Source of the DNA: Chrysochromulina tobinii
Lineage: Eukaryota; Haptophyta; Prymnesiales; Chrysochromulinaceae
Length of the DNA: 24,800 bases
NCBI GenBank assembly: GCA_001275005.1
Contig: JWZX01002620.1
Coordinates: forward strand, 1-24,800
Reading direction: 5' to 3'
This document shows, piece after piece, positions 1 to 8,940 of this stretch; position 1 is the first letter of the stretch, and each line of letters starts with the position of its first letter. The position numbers and the translations under genes are program-made. The notes beneath the pieces are model-generated. The model ran no database searches. It was given only the letters and a program-made list of their open reading frames with translations, and was not told the origin of the DNA.

Positions 1-99
1 CTCCGCGGCAGAGAAAGGATTGTGCAGCATGCGGCGCTCCTCCTTGCTCGGCAGGCCCGTGTTGCGCGCGTTACGTACGACGTTCTCGGCAACGTCCAT
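1..99 (-). CDS. 5' end of an unidentified gene, cut by window edge
   Basis: An ATG at 99-97 opens a frame of 33 codons that reaches position 1 without a stop, so only the N-terminus is visible. It begins MDVAENVVRNARNTG and continues with a charged stretch (PSKEERR). No domain can be recognised from so little. The upstream bases (ACACAAATGG) are a reasonable eukaryotic start context. The frame could also be a chance open stretch, since GC-rich DNA often lacks stops for 100 bases. It would be transcribed leftwards, in the same direction as the lipase gene whose stop lies near 891. Confidence 0.4.
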   Translation of the reverse strand, partial: MDVAENVVRNARNTGLPSKEERRMLHNPFSAAE

Positions 100-860
100 T
101 TGTGTTAGTGTCGCTTTTCAACCGAACAAAGTGCGCCGAGAAATGCGAACCGGCCGACTTGCCGACACTGGACTCCGAAAGCGCTCGGCTTCTTCAAAAG
201 GAGTTCCGAGGACCGCCGATTGTCGCGTTACGTAACTTTAGGGTCCCAATTGAGAACAGGAATGGGGGCCTGTCGCAATCTCGGCACTCGGAAGGCGCAC
301 ACTCGAGAGGCGCGCAATATAAACTGAAGTGATCAGTGATGGACCGCTGCCCCGCCATGTGCTGAGCAACTTTCTTCTGAGCCGGCCAGTCTCTTGCAGC
401 GTCGACGTCGTCGCGAATCGTTGCAGGCCTGATTTTTGAGGGATTTTGAGGAATTGACACCCCGAAGCCACTGCTTTAAGAAACGTCCGCAATCCCCACC
501 AATGCCTATTGCCTTGGTTGCGTGTGAGAGAGCAGTCAGCAGAGACGGAGAATATACTGTTCTGCTCGTTCATCAACACGAAACACAGAGTGGAGGGGTG
601 ACACCGTGCAAGTTTGCGCGCCACCCCTCAGAAGTTCAAGCCTGCGAGATCGCATCTGGCCATCTCTCGGAGATCGGATCTCGCGACGCACGGCCTCGAC
701 GGCACGGTCTCTGCTCCGACGCCCGACGAACGACGCGAGTCTGCGCCGCTCATCGCCGATCGCGTGGCCCGGGCGATTTCCTCATAGGGAAGGGAGAGGC
801 CCTACGCTCCCTCCCGGGGGTCCGGCTCCCGGCTCCCGCGCCGGAGCGCCTCTGCGGCTC
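100..860. other. Intergenic stretch, no convincing gene
   Basis: This stretch lies between the partial gene start at 99 and the lipase-FYVE stop near 891. It should hold the promoter of the first and the 3' untranslated region of the second. Open frames cross it on both strands but show no recognisable domain and overlap one another. An A/T-rich patch (CAATATAAAC, near 317) is the only TATA-like string seen, and its orientation does not clearly match either neighbour. I see no RNA gene or mobile element here. Confidence 0.5.
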
Positions 861-895
861 ATTCACAATTCACAATTCACAATTCACAATTCACA
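861..895. repeat. Five tandem copies of heptamer ATTCACA
   Basis: Five perfect copies of ATTCACA run from 861 to 895. The stop codon of the lipase-FYVE gene (TGA on the minus strand, 893-891) lies inside the last copy, so the array covers the end of the coding region and the start of the 3' untranslated region. Confidence 0.95.
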
Positions 896-3816
896 TGGCA
901 AATCCATCGTACGAGCACGGGCGGCACACGCGCACCGGCTCGAGGTGCCCGCGCGAGGGCAGTGGGCAGCGCCGATCGGGCAGCGTCAGGAACTCCCCAA
1001 GGGCATCTCCCGCCACGCGATCGCCCGCCGGCGCGCAGAAGGCGCAGACCACGTGGCCGCAGCCGCGGCAGTTGTGGGTCGCGCCGACGCGGGAGGCATC
1101 CGACGTACCTGTGGGGAGGCGAGGGCGCCGCGGTGAGCACATACATGCATGCAGGGGCGGAGGCTTGTGTGCGATTCGTCAAAGAGGCATCCGACGTACC
1201 AAAGGCGCAGACCCAGATGACGTCGCTCCCGCAGACGTTACACGCCTTCCACTGACCGGTGGGCGTACGCGCCGGTGCGAAGCGCACGGGCGGCGTCGTC
1301 GTGGGCACATGGCCGCGGGCTCGCCACACCGACCGGAGTGCCATCGCGTAGCGGTCCATGTTGTGATCCGAGACCGCCCGTTGGCTCACGACGACGCGTC
1401 GCAGTGTGGGCAGCCTCGAGTCGCCCGCGACGGCGCGCGTGCTGCCCTCGCGCCCATGGAGAAGAACGACTCGACCGGCCACCACAAGCGCCGGCCACTC
1501 AACTGTCGTCTCTGCAAGCAGCTGCAGCTGTGAACCATGTAGCTGTGAACGGAACCCGGGTGTTTCTGGCGTTTGCGCGGTGCCAACAGCATCGAGATGA
1601 TCGGCGCCATCATCGAGCTCTATTCGTATCTCCTCGGAAGCCGATGGCCCCTGACTGCCCCTGCTGGCCTCCGAGTGGGGCTGATTACCCCTGATCATCT
1701 CTTCGGAAGCAGAATCTTCTTTGGCCCCTCCCGCGTGCGACATCGATTGCACCTGCGCACAGTCAGGAGCACCACTCCGCGCCATCAGAGGAAAGGAGGG
1801 GCCAACAGTGGTCCTCATAAGCACTCATAAGCACTCAGAAGCACTCAGAAGCACTCAGAAGCACTCAGAAGCACTCAGAAGCACTCGGGGGCACTCAGGA
1901 AACCTTGCCAAGGGTCTTGACGTAGTTGTAGTACGCGCTCTTGTCCTTAGCGAACCGCTCCTTGTAGAGAGCATCGTCCGCGATCAGGTCGAGGGCCAAT
2001 TGATGGCAGTTGCAATCACTCAGCCGTGGCACGAGGTCATCATTGTGCACGATCGAGAGCACCAGCGGCTTGAGGGCGTCCGCCAACGGCTCCGAAACAC
2101 AGGCGGGAGCGGCGAAGGCAATGCAAGTGATCGTGGGGAAGTCGCCCACCAAGAGCGCGGTCAGCAACGACGCGACGCCGGCCCCGAGGGAATGACCTAC
2201 GATCGTGAGTGTGTACCTAAGGGGAGACCCGGCGCCGTGGTGAGCACTTGCATGCGCCGAGGGCGTGACGCACGATCGCGAGTGCGTACCCGGCGTCCTG
2301 CAGCTTCGTCAGCGCCGCGCGGCAGCCACATTCGTCGAGGATCACACGTGCCGCCTGCAGCATGCCCCCATGCACGTGGTAGATGACGCCGTTCATCTCC
2401 AGCGGAGCGGGCGCGCTGTCGAAGTTGATGCGCCAGTCATTTGGGGATTTGGAGCCACGCACCTAATGAGGGAGGCAATCAGAGTCATTTGGGGATTTGG
2501 AGCCACGCACCGAATGAGGGAGGCCATCAGAGTCATTTGGGGATTTGGAGCCACGCACCTAATGAGGGAGGCCATCAGAGTCATTTGGGGATTTGGAGCC
2601 ACGCACCGAATGAGGGAGGCCATCAGAGGCCTTCAGAGGCCGTCAGAGGCCCTCGGAGGCCACCTCAGGCCCTCAGATCACGCACCGTGAGCACCGCCCG
2701 TTGATGCTCGGGCTGTGCAGCGAGCAGCCACGCAGCAAACGACGTCTTGGCCGGGTACGTGGGAACGACACAGGCCTCTGTGGAGGCGGCGCCGACGCAC
2801 GCGACGGTGATCCAGCCCTGATGGGTCGCCTGCTGCGCCGCGTACCAGGCCGCCCACTCACTTGTATCGTGCGGCGCTGGAAGGTCGTACGCCGCGTACA
2901 GCCACTGCGCAGGCCCGACCCACTCGGCGGCCAGCTTGAGGGTTTCGTCATCCGCGTCATCCGCGTGCCCGTCGGGCTCGTCCGCTCGGCACAGCGCGTC
3001 CATGGCCTCGGTGCACCCCAGGTAGTAGAGCCGGAGCGCAAGCTCCGCCTCCCGCGCGCCGTAACGGTTGGTGGAGCACACGACCACATTCTTGGCGTGC
3101 CGCGAGAGCATCGGTAGCACTCGCTCCACGAAGACTTGGAACGCCGGGCTGAGAAGCACCCCGCTAATGCCAGCCGTGGCGACCTTGGCCAGCGTGACGA
3201 CGTGGCCATACCCGGCCAGGTCCACCGCGGTCATCGCGAGCGGCCTCAGCCGCCGAGCGGTCGCCGTCATGTCGCTCGCCACCACGGCCACGCCCGGCCG
3301 TGGATAGAGCTGAGGCGGCGAGGCCGGCAACCCCGCCGCCTCGAGCCGCGCACCGAGCACCGCGAACTCGAGAAATGCATCGGCGTTAGCCGAGATGGCC
3401 GCGTGCAGCGCGTCGCGGAACTCGGCGCACTCCTTGGCCGCCTTCTCCGCATCAAGCGCTGCATTCCCCGCCGCCATGAACGCCTTCTCCTCCGCACTCT
3501 TCACACCCAGCGTCTGCTTCGCCACGACAACCCCAACCTCGGCCGTCTGCTTGGCTATGCCAACACCGACCTCGGCAATGGTCGCGATGGTCTTGAAATT
3601 CACACTCTGAGCTCGCGCGCTCAGCGCGGCAGCCTGCCCCTTGAGCTTGTCTGCGTGCTCTGCAGCCTGCTCCTTGAGCTTCGAAGCCTCGGCGTACTCG
3701 CTCGCGGCCGCAGCAATTGTGCTCGCCTGCGCAATGGCCTTACCTGCCTGTGCTGCCGCCTGCTCCTTGAGCTTCTCAGCCTGCGCAGCCGCCTGCTCCT
3801 TGAGCTTCGCAAACAT
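891..3816 (-). CDS. Class 3 (diacylglycerol-type) lipase with C-terminal FYVE zinc finger, five exons
   Basis: Predicted exons are 3816-2686, 2462-2290, 2216-1904, 1752-1200 and 1108-891, giving about 795 residues. Every junction has GT and AG and keeps frame. Residues 1-70 are KLKEQAAA-type helical repeats. The Lipase_3 domain starts where exons 1 and 2 join (AVLTVRGSKSPNDW, oxyanion region). It continues through GHSLG (nucleophile Ser about 444, created only by splicing exon 2 to exon 3) and HNDDLVP (likely Asp about 495) to VSDHNMDRY (likely His about 669). The C-terminus has CNVC, then NCRGCGHVVCAFC and VRVCRPC, the cysteine pattern of a FYVE finger, which in known proteins binds phosphatidylinositol 3-phosphate on endosomes. 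A membrane lipase recruited to such membranes is inferred. Introns 2 and 4 are introner-like, and introns 1 and 3 are full of tandem repeats. The least certain junction is intron 3. Confidence 0.85.
1109..1199 (-). mobile_element. Introner-like element A (lipase intron 4)
   Basis: This 91-bp intron separates the first FYVE cysteine pair from the rest of the finger. Its first 16 nt (GTACGTCGGATGCCTC, 1199-1184) are repeated exactly as the first 16 nt of the next exon (1108-1093). The interior holds GCATG, then GTGCTCACCGCGGCGCC, a run of C/T and CACAG, matching the core of elements B, C and D. Removing it restores the FYVE frame. Compared with the other copies, the core has a small insertion after GCATG. 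Confidence 0.75.
1753..1903 (-). other. Lipase intron 3, largely a decamer tandem repeat
   Basis: The donor is AAG|GTTTCC at 1904/1903 and the acceptor is GCGCAG|GTGC at 1753/1752. Both flanks are phase 0, joining LGK to VQSM. Without splicing a TGA follows two codons after the donor. From 1811 to 1900 the plus strand is nine decamers of the type GCACTCAGAA with minor variation. The acceptor choice is the best AG before the open frame, not proven. Confidence 0.6.
2217..2289 (-). mobile_element. Introner-like element B (lipase intron 2)
   Basis: This 73-bp intron splits the lipase nucleophile region. Its first 36 nt (2289-2254) match the first 36 nt of the following exon (2216-2181) at about 29 positions. 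The remainder is the shared core GCATGCAAGTGCTCACCACG followed by GCGCC, a C/T-rich run and CCTTAG. The intronic copy, if translated, would read IVRHALGA where the exon reads IVGHSLGA, so it is a decayed duplicate of the active-site motif. It is the most diverged duplication of the four, suggesting the oldest insertion. Confidence 0.8.
2435..2626 (-). repeat. Four 48-bp units spanning lipase intron 1 and exon 2 head
   Basis: The unit is a 28-nt exon-2 head (minus strand GTGCGTGGCTCC...) plus a 20-nt intron tail ending CCTCATTAG or CCTCATTCG. The 28-mers lie at 2435-2462 (the exon itself), 2483-2510, 2531-2558 and 2579-2606. The 20-mers lie at 2463-2482, 2511-2530, 2559-2578 and 2607-2626. The junctions alternate TAG, TCG, TAG, TCG, which hints at a 96-bp higher-order unit. 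The intron itself is 2463-2685, and its donor GTGCGTGA again resembles the exon head GTGCGTGG. Confidence 0.9.
2627..2680. repeat. Decamer repeat AGGCCNTCAG in lipase intron 1
   Basis: Directly beyond the 48-bp array the plus strand runs through about five degenerate decamers (AGGCCTTCAG, AGGCCGTCAG, AGGCCCTCGG and so on) up to the donor site near 2685. The last intron unit (GAGGCCATCAG) fits the same pattern, so the longer array may have grown out of this shorter one. Confidence 0.8.
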
Positions 3817-3975
3817 TGACTTCTTGCCTCACACGTGTGCGGCTTCCTCGCCTCGGCACAAAAGCGAGCCCTTTTGCGCGACCTCCAACGAAACTCATCG
3901 CGCTGATTGAAAAATGCGTGTTAATAGCGCGGATCATCACAGTGAGTGCAGCTCTCTGAATGAGTGGCTTCATCA
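3817..3975 (-). promoter_or_regulatory. Short gap holding the lipase-FYVE promoter
   Basis: These 159 bases separate the lipase ATG at 3816 from the stop of the next minus-strand gene at 3976. Promoter and 5' leader of the lipase gene must lie here or within the upstream gene's 3' end. No TATA box or distinctive palindrome was seen. Confidence 0.35.
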
Positions 3976-4956
3976 TCAGTCCTTTTTCAGACCCGAAAGG
4001 AGCGCTGCGTAGTTGTCGCCTCGTCGTTCACAGCCCGTGACCGGCACGGGGGCTGGACCCCGCTCGCGAGCGAGGAACCTTGCGACGGTCTGCGCAGTGG
4101 GATCGCTCAGAATACCGCTGATGCTGAGCGAGCTGGTCGCTAGCTGCGAACCCAAATCGTATACCTCAAACGTAGCCCCCGCAGCGGAGGCCATCGAGGC
4201 GCATTCCGTTGCCACCGCTGCCACGTCGGCGCGAGAAATGCTACCGGCCACCTCATCACCTTGATTGACCTCGAGTGCATCGGGACCCCGTGCAGGAAGC
4301 TTCGCAGCCCAATCCGCGTCACGCAGCCCGGACGGCCGCACGATGGTGTATGTAATCCCGGGGGGTGCACTCGCGTAGAGCGCGCGCAAGGCAGACTCGC
4401 CGGCGAGCTTGGCGTCCATTCTGCCGCCGAAGCGATTCAGGAAGCGATACGCAGGCGATCCCTGCTTTGTGACGCCGGCGCCCGAGATGAGGACGAGGCG
4501 CGGCACCGAGTTCGCAATGCATGCGCGTGCTGTCGATTCCAGGCCGATCCAATCAACCTCTCGTGGCGAGCCAAACGCAGGAGCTGTGATGGCGAAGATG
4601 ACGGTGCTCGCTCCCGCCACAGCAGCGCCTAGGGTATCGGGCTTCGTTACGTCCGCAGAGACGCAAGTCACCAGAGGTGACGCTGCACCTAAGAGTGCGA
4701 CGGCATCAAACTCACCGCTGCGCGTGCACGCGCGCACAGCTCGCCCAGTCGCCACGCAGAATTTTACAATCTCCCCACCTGTGCGCCCGCTTGCTCCAAG
4801 CACAGCGATTGTGCCACCCAGCTTGCTTGGCATCCCGGACACTGCTGAGAAAGCGTCCACAGAGCTGGGCCCTCGAAGTAGGACAGCCGCAGTGACAAGC
4901 CCTTTAGCGAACTCGCTTCGAGTCATTTTGCTGACAGCCATCGGCGGCGTCCGCAT
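3976..4956 (-). CDS. NAD(P)-binding atypical short-chain dehydrogenase (NmrA/SDR-like), probably organellar
   Basis: The single exon of 326 residues starts at ATG 4956. After a leader of about 45 residues comes a Rossmann nucleotide-binding motif (IAVLGASGRTGG, glycines near 54, 57 and 60). Conserved-looking blocks follow: VSADVTKPDTL, VIFAITAP, LVLISGAG and YTIVRPSGLRD. This is the pattern of atypical SDR proteins of the NAD(P)-binding/NmrA group, which often reduce or sense nucleotides rather than act as classical SDRs; the usual YxxxK pair is not obvious. The leader contains a short hydrophobic stretch (LVTAAVLLRG) followed by VDAF, resembling the signal-peptide cleavage site with Phe at +1 used by complex red plastids. 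Plastid targeting is an inference. No substrate can be assigned. Alternative starts at internal Met 6 and Met 11 would shorten the leader. Confidence 0.8.
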   Translation of the reverse strand: MRTPPMAVSKMTRSEFAKGLVTAAVLLRGPSSVDAFSAVSGMPSKLGGTIAVLGASGRTGGEIVKFCVATGRAVRACTRSGEFDAVALLGAASPLVTCVSADVTKPDTLGAAVAGASTVIFAITAPAFGSPREVDWIGLESTARACIANSVPRLVLISGAGVTKQGSPAYRFLNRFGGRMDAKLAGESALRALYASAPPGITYTIVRPSGLRDADWAAKLPARGPDALEVNQGDEVAGSISRADVAAVATECASMASAAGATFEVYDLGSQLATSSLSISGILSDPTAQTVARFLARERGPAPVPVTGCERRGDNYAALLSGLKKD

Positions 4957-4985
4957 TCACGACCAAATCTTGTCGCTACATTTAC

Positions 4986-4999
4986 CGGTACATGTACCG
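4986..4999. promoter_or_regulatory. Perfect 14-bp palindrome CGGTACATGTACCG
   Basis: The palindrome ends 29 bp upstream of the SDR-like gene's start codon at 4956. Its position and perfect dyad symmetry fit a dimeric transcription-factor site, but that role is inferred. Confidence 0.5.
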
Positions 5000-5750
5000 C
5001 ACGCTCGCTTTCTTGGGCAGCCGTAGCACCGGTTGTCGCGTCTGTCGTGTTAACGTTCACGAGACAGACACACGAACCACACAAACCGAACCACCTCCAA
5101 ACCCTCCAAACCAACCCCACCCACCGACTCACGCGCCAGACCACACCCGATTACTCCTATAGTTAACATGAGCGAGGAAACACACAGGGGGACCCAACAA
5201 CTGGATCGGTGGTCTAGCTGCAGGAGCTGTGCAGGAGAGTTAGAGCGACTGGTTGCTGCGAGCCCACCCGCTCGCGAAGTGGTGAGGCACAGGCCGCGCT
5301 CCCCGCTAGTGTATGAGGCCCTTTTTCGAACGAGGCGATCCCCTCGTTCGACTGAGGTTCGACTGAGTGCTCAAGCGGTGGCGGCGCGCGCGCCTGCGCG
5401 CGGGACTTGGTCTTGTTCATCAAACCATTCTCAGCACATTCAGAAACGTCTCCATCTCAATCTCGTGTTCTCGTCCACGTCCACCTCGACCGGGGTCTAC
5501 GGTGGCGATGCACATGTTAGTGCTGTCGAGTCCTTATGTCCTTTACTCGAAGGGACACCAGCCCCGGAGTGGGGCGTTGACGCCGGCGTAAACGTGAATG
5601 AGGAGCCTCCGGCCTCTGTGCACCGTGAACGCACCCGTCCGAGACGGCGAGGCGAACATTCGTGGATGGTCAATAGACGTGCCTGACAAAACCGCTTGAG
5701 TGGATCGTCCACGCTTGTCGTTGCGGCGCCGCCCAGGGCCTCCTTCATTT
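5000..5750. other. Intergenic stretch with hairpin, no supported gene
   Basis: This stretch lies between the SDR-like gene and the U-box stop at 5751. Bases 5085-5150 are poor in G on the plus strand, with repeated CAAACC and CCACC strings. A perfect 8-bp stem (CGAACGAG 5327-5334 with CTCGTTCG 5343-5350, 8-nt loop) is followed by further copies of GTTCGACTGAG. A plus-strand frame of 172 codons at 5168-5686 exists but shows no domain and has the Arg/Ser-rich look of a chance GC-rich frame. The left part should be promoter of the SDR-like gene and the right part 3' untranslated region of the U-box gene. Confidence 0.5.
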
Positions 5751-7290
5751 TTAGGAGGCAGAGGAGGAGGAAGAAGCTGGATTGCCTCTGAACCGTAACC
5801 CACCCAAGTAATCGACTTTGGGATCAGCTACAAAGTGAGGAAGATGCCGTATCGGGTCGAACTCGATCTTGAAGCCGGGCGGCTGCGAGCGAGACGGCAC
5901 CAAAGCGCACCACACGGCCGGCGGTGTGAGCATGGCGCGCGCGCCGCGCCACCGATGCGAAGTTGCTATGTGGGGGGGGCGCTGGCGTGTAGCGGGGCGC
6001 CGTGCTGGGCGCCGTGCAGTGCCCCGTGCAGGGCGCGTCGGGCGCACCAAGAAGATGTTGAAGCCGAGAATGAGCTCGTGGTGGCCAAAGAAGAGTTTGA
6101 GCACGCGGTCGATGACGTCCAGCGTGTCGATGCACTGCGCCTTGAACTCCTTCATGATGTCGAGGAACTGCCACAGGACGCGCGTGCATTTCGTCAGTAA
6201 GCCGGCGTGTGCGCGTGCGCGATGCGCGCACGAGAATGTCCATAACAATGGCGCCGACGTGTGGCTCCGGCGTACGGCGCACGCGCCAACGATGCGCGGC
6301 GCAAGCGCATACCTTGTTGTAAATCTGAGGCTGCCTTTCGAACTTCATCTTGACTTGGCACAGATACGCGATGGCGTCCTGAGCCGTTGGGCGGCCGGAT
6401 GCCATGGGCACGGCGCCGCCAGGGAGCGGGCCCTGCGGTTCGTACTGGCCGCCCGGACCACCCATCGGCGCTCCGAGCTTGGCGCCGGGACGTTGCCCAG
6501 AGGAGTGGTGGAAGGGAGAGGGGCCGGCGGGAACGTGGCGGTCTGGCACAGCCCCCGCAGCGCTGCCTGCTCCTCGGCCGCGCTGGTCGCCCGCGCGAAG
6601 CCCCCCATCGCCAGCAGCATCGCTGCCGTCGGGGAACATGGGTCTTCCCGCGAAGTGTGAGATGCAAGGGAAAGGCTCGACGGTGCTGCTGGCGGCGGGC
6701 GCTGGCGCAGCAATAGAGAGGGACATGGCCGCCGCGCTGCCTCCGCCGCCACCGCTGCCCGCCACCGCTTTCTTCCGGTGCCACTGGAGAACTGACTCCC
6801 GGCGCCGGCGGCGAGCGTCAGCGACGGCTTTCAGGCGCATTTTCCCACTCCGGGGCTGGTCGCGGGCTGCCTTGACGATGGCCTCAGCCTGCCGGGTGCT
6901 CTCGGCGCAAAGACTCTGCTGCTCCGGAGAGGAGAGACTTGCCTTCAGGAAGGTAGCAACCTCCTTCGCTGCCTCACCGCGCATACGGCTCGCGTCTGCC
7001 TGTGCGGCATTGACGATCTGCGTGGCGGCGTCCGTCGCCTCGTGCAACACTTTCGCCGCAGGAGTCGAGTGCCACTCCTCGATGGAACTGCGAAGCGCGT
7101 GGTTGGGTATGAGCACCTTATTGGGAAGCTGTGCCCCAGTCCTTGGGCTCGTGTTGTTCGTTGCGAGCCAGCGCTCAATGCTGGCGCGCTCGTAGCTGTG
7201 ACCGTCGGCACAGTTGACGGGGTCGCGCATGATCTCCCGGCCGATAGGGCACAAGAAGGATGGGAAGGCTGCATCGTCCATCGCGTCCAT
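5751..7290 (-). CDS. U-box E3 ubiquitin ligase-like protein with C-terminal Sin3-type PAH domain, three exons
   Basis: Predicted exons are 7290-6313, 6167-6048 and 5882-5751, about 409 residues. The introns (145 and 165 bp) are fixed by restoring one continuous PAH domain: [22 protein letters not shown], then [20 protein letters not shown] and [15 protein letters not shown], then PPGFKIEF. Residues 9-73 form a U-box ([28 protein letters not shown]), the RING-like fold without metal that recruits E2 enzymes. A helical segment with [13 protein letters not shown] and a Gly/Pro/Ala-rich linker separate the two. PAH domains are known from the Sin3 corepressor, where they hold short helices of transcription factors. 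A ligase that recognises such partners is inferred. I chose the Met just before the U-box as start; the frame stays open to 7503. The gene shares a divergent promoter with the gene at 7485. Confidence 0.82.
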
Positions 7291-7484
7291 GCTTCGGCGG
7301 TGTCGAGGAGGGAGCAACACTCGAGCAGCACAGAGACTTTCCGAGCAGCGTGCAAAGTACTCGAGCGCTCGATCACAGGAGCTCGCTTTCCGTTGTTGAA
7401 AGCGGTGTGTGGAATCTGCAATGATCACCCGTAACGAGATAGCTATCATCACGCGTGGCTCCGCACGTCTCATGTGCCGTTGAA
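7291..7484. promoter_or_regulatory. Divergent promoter between U-box gene and glycosyltransferase-like gene
   Basis: Less than 200 bases lie between the two start codons, which face away from each other. Regulation from one shared nucleosome-free region is likely. No TATA box or clear palindrome was seen. If the U-box start were further upstream in its open frame the gap would be smaller still. Confidence 0.5.
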
Positions 7485-8845
7485 ATGGCGTGTGTGGGAC
7501 CATTTTTCACACCTCCCGCGAGCCCATTCACGCGGCGCTCCCTCCATGTACAATCGTATCATGTCGAGCTCGCGGCGCTTCCAATTGACGCTTCAACTTG
7601 GCGGTCCCAACCCATGCACACGGAGCAAGGGCATCCAACCAACAGCACCACGCGTAACGTGCTCCGCGCACGGTCGTACTCTCCTGGTCGCCTTGCGGTG
7701 TGCATGGTTGGCGGGCTCCGGACGCTCATCCAGCCGACGGTTTTCCAAAGCATCAAGGCCAACCTGCTGGACAGCCAGGTCGAACCCGTGGATCTATTCA
7801 TCAATACGCACCTGAAAGTCGGCAGTGGTGACATGTCCCTCAACAGAGCAGGAGGTAGTCCAGTTGCTGCGGACGATCCACGCCTTTTGGCCGCTATTTC
7901 CCACCTGAAACCTGTCCAATATGTGCTGCGTCGTACCAACGACTGCAGTCAGCCGGAGGTGATGTACCACCGTGTCTGCCAAGACAAACGCGTCCCAAGC
8001 AACGATGTGCACCTCCACGGCTATCTGCAATTCCTGTGGATCGTCGAGGCTCACCATGACGTACTCCGGTAAGTACAGCCACTCACATCCTCCCAGTTCC
8101 GGGCCAACCTCTCTTGACTCGTCACGTGTGCGCGCGCGTACGCAGGTACGAGCGGGCTTACATACGGGGGCGGTATGCGGGGGTGCTGCGGACGAGGCCC
8201 GACGTTGCCTTTATGGCACAGATGCCGCGCATGCACACGTTGAACATGGCAAATGTCATTTTCCAGTCCGTGCACACAGAGAGGGGGCTCTGGGACGGGC
8301 TATGGCTGGTGGGGCGTGAGAGGGCCGAGCTGCTCATCCGCGCCTTGGAGACGTTCATCAATGTGACGGCTCGAAAGGCAAAGGTCAGCTGGCTTTCGTT
8401 TCCAGTCCTGGACTTTCCAGGATCTCTGAAGCTGCCACGAGGAGTCTTCACGATAGATCTCCCATGGCCTCCCGAAGAGCATATGCTGTCAGGAGCTGCG
8501 AGCTATGGGGGTCCAACGATGACGTGTGCGCCGTTTCCGGCCGTGATCGTGCGCGCCAACGACGCCAAGTCGGGCCTGACAGTCTCTTGCTTGCAGCACT
8601 CCGAACAGTGCACTGAGTTCCAAAAGGGACGGTGCTTGCCAGACCAGGCAGAGCCAACTAAGTGGGTCCCGTTGGGCACGGCCTGTGCGCAGTTTGCTGC
8701 GAGGATGAACGCGGATACGTTCAATGAACACGTGAGACCATCCGAGGCAGGTCACTGCGAAGAGATGAGTGCGCGAAAAAGGAAGCGCGCGGCGGGCGGC
8801 GGCGGCGCGTCACCGCGTGACACGCATCGACACAGCGCGCTGTGA
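7485..8845 (+). CDS. Glycosyltransferase-like protein, two exons
   Basis: Exons are 7485-8068 and 8146-8845, about 427 residues. The 77-bp intron has a textbook donor (CG|GTAAGT) and acceptor (CGCAG|GTACG), and splicing joins HDVLR to YERAYIRGRYAG in frame. The N-terminal part has RLAVCMVGGLRTL, an FQSIKANLL helix and PVDLFINTHL, the opening beta-alpha-beta pattern of putative glycosyltransferases found in algae and large algal viruses. Exon 2 continues with GVLRTRPDVAFM, another block typical of that group, then GLWDGLWLVGRE. I see no signal peptide or membrane anchor, so a Golgi location is not shown. The C-terminus ends in a basic run (ARKRKRAAGGGG). The start could also be the later Met at 7614. 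Donor and substrate are unknown. Confidence 0.7.
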
Positions 8846-8940
8846 CACAGCAGTAACAGCAGACGAGCAGAGGGGGAGGGTGTCCCTTTTTGTTCACAAC
8901 CCTTTTCACAGGGTGAACGAGTGCGGACACCGCGAAAAAC

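Noticed and set aside
877-1200. Continuation of the lipase exon-4 frame through intron 4
   Set aside because: It reads into Arg/Pro-rich nonsense past the intron, whereas the spliced frame gives a complete FYVE cysteine pattern.
436-1533. Long plus-strand open frame of 365 codons
   Set aside because: It runs antisense to the lipase-FYVE exons, has no domain, and is Arg-rich as expected for a chance frame in GC-rich DNA.
2435-2626. 48-bp repeats considered as a CRISPR array
   Set aside because: Both parts of the unit are repeated, so there are no unique spacers, and the first unit overlaps a lipase exon in a eukaryotic gene.
5168-5686. Possible plus-strand gene of 172 codons
   Set aside because: No motif, no plausible fold, and overlapping frames of similar quality on the other strand; left as intergenic.
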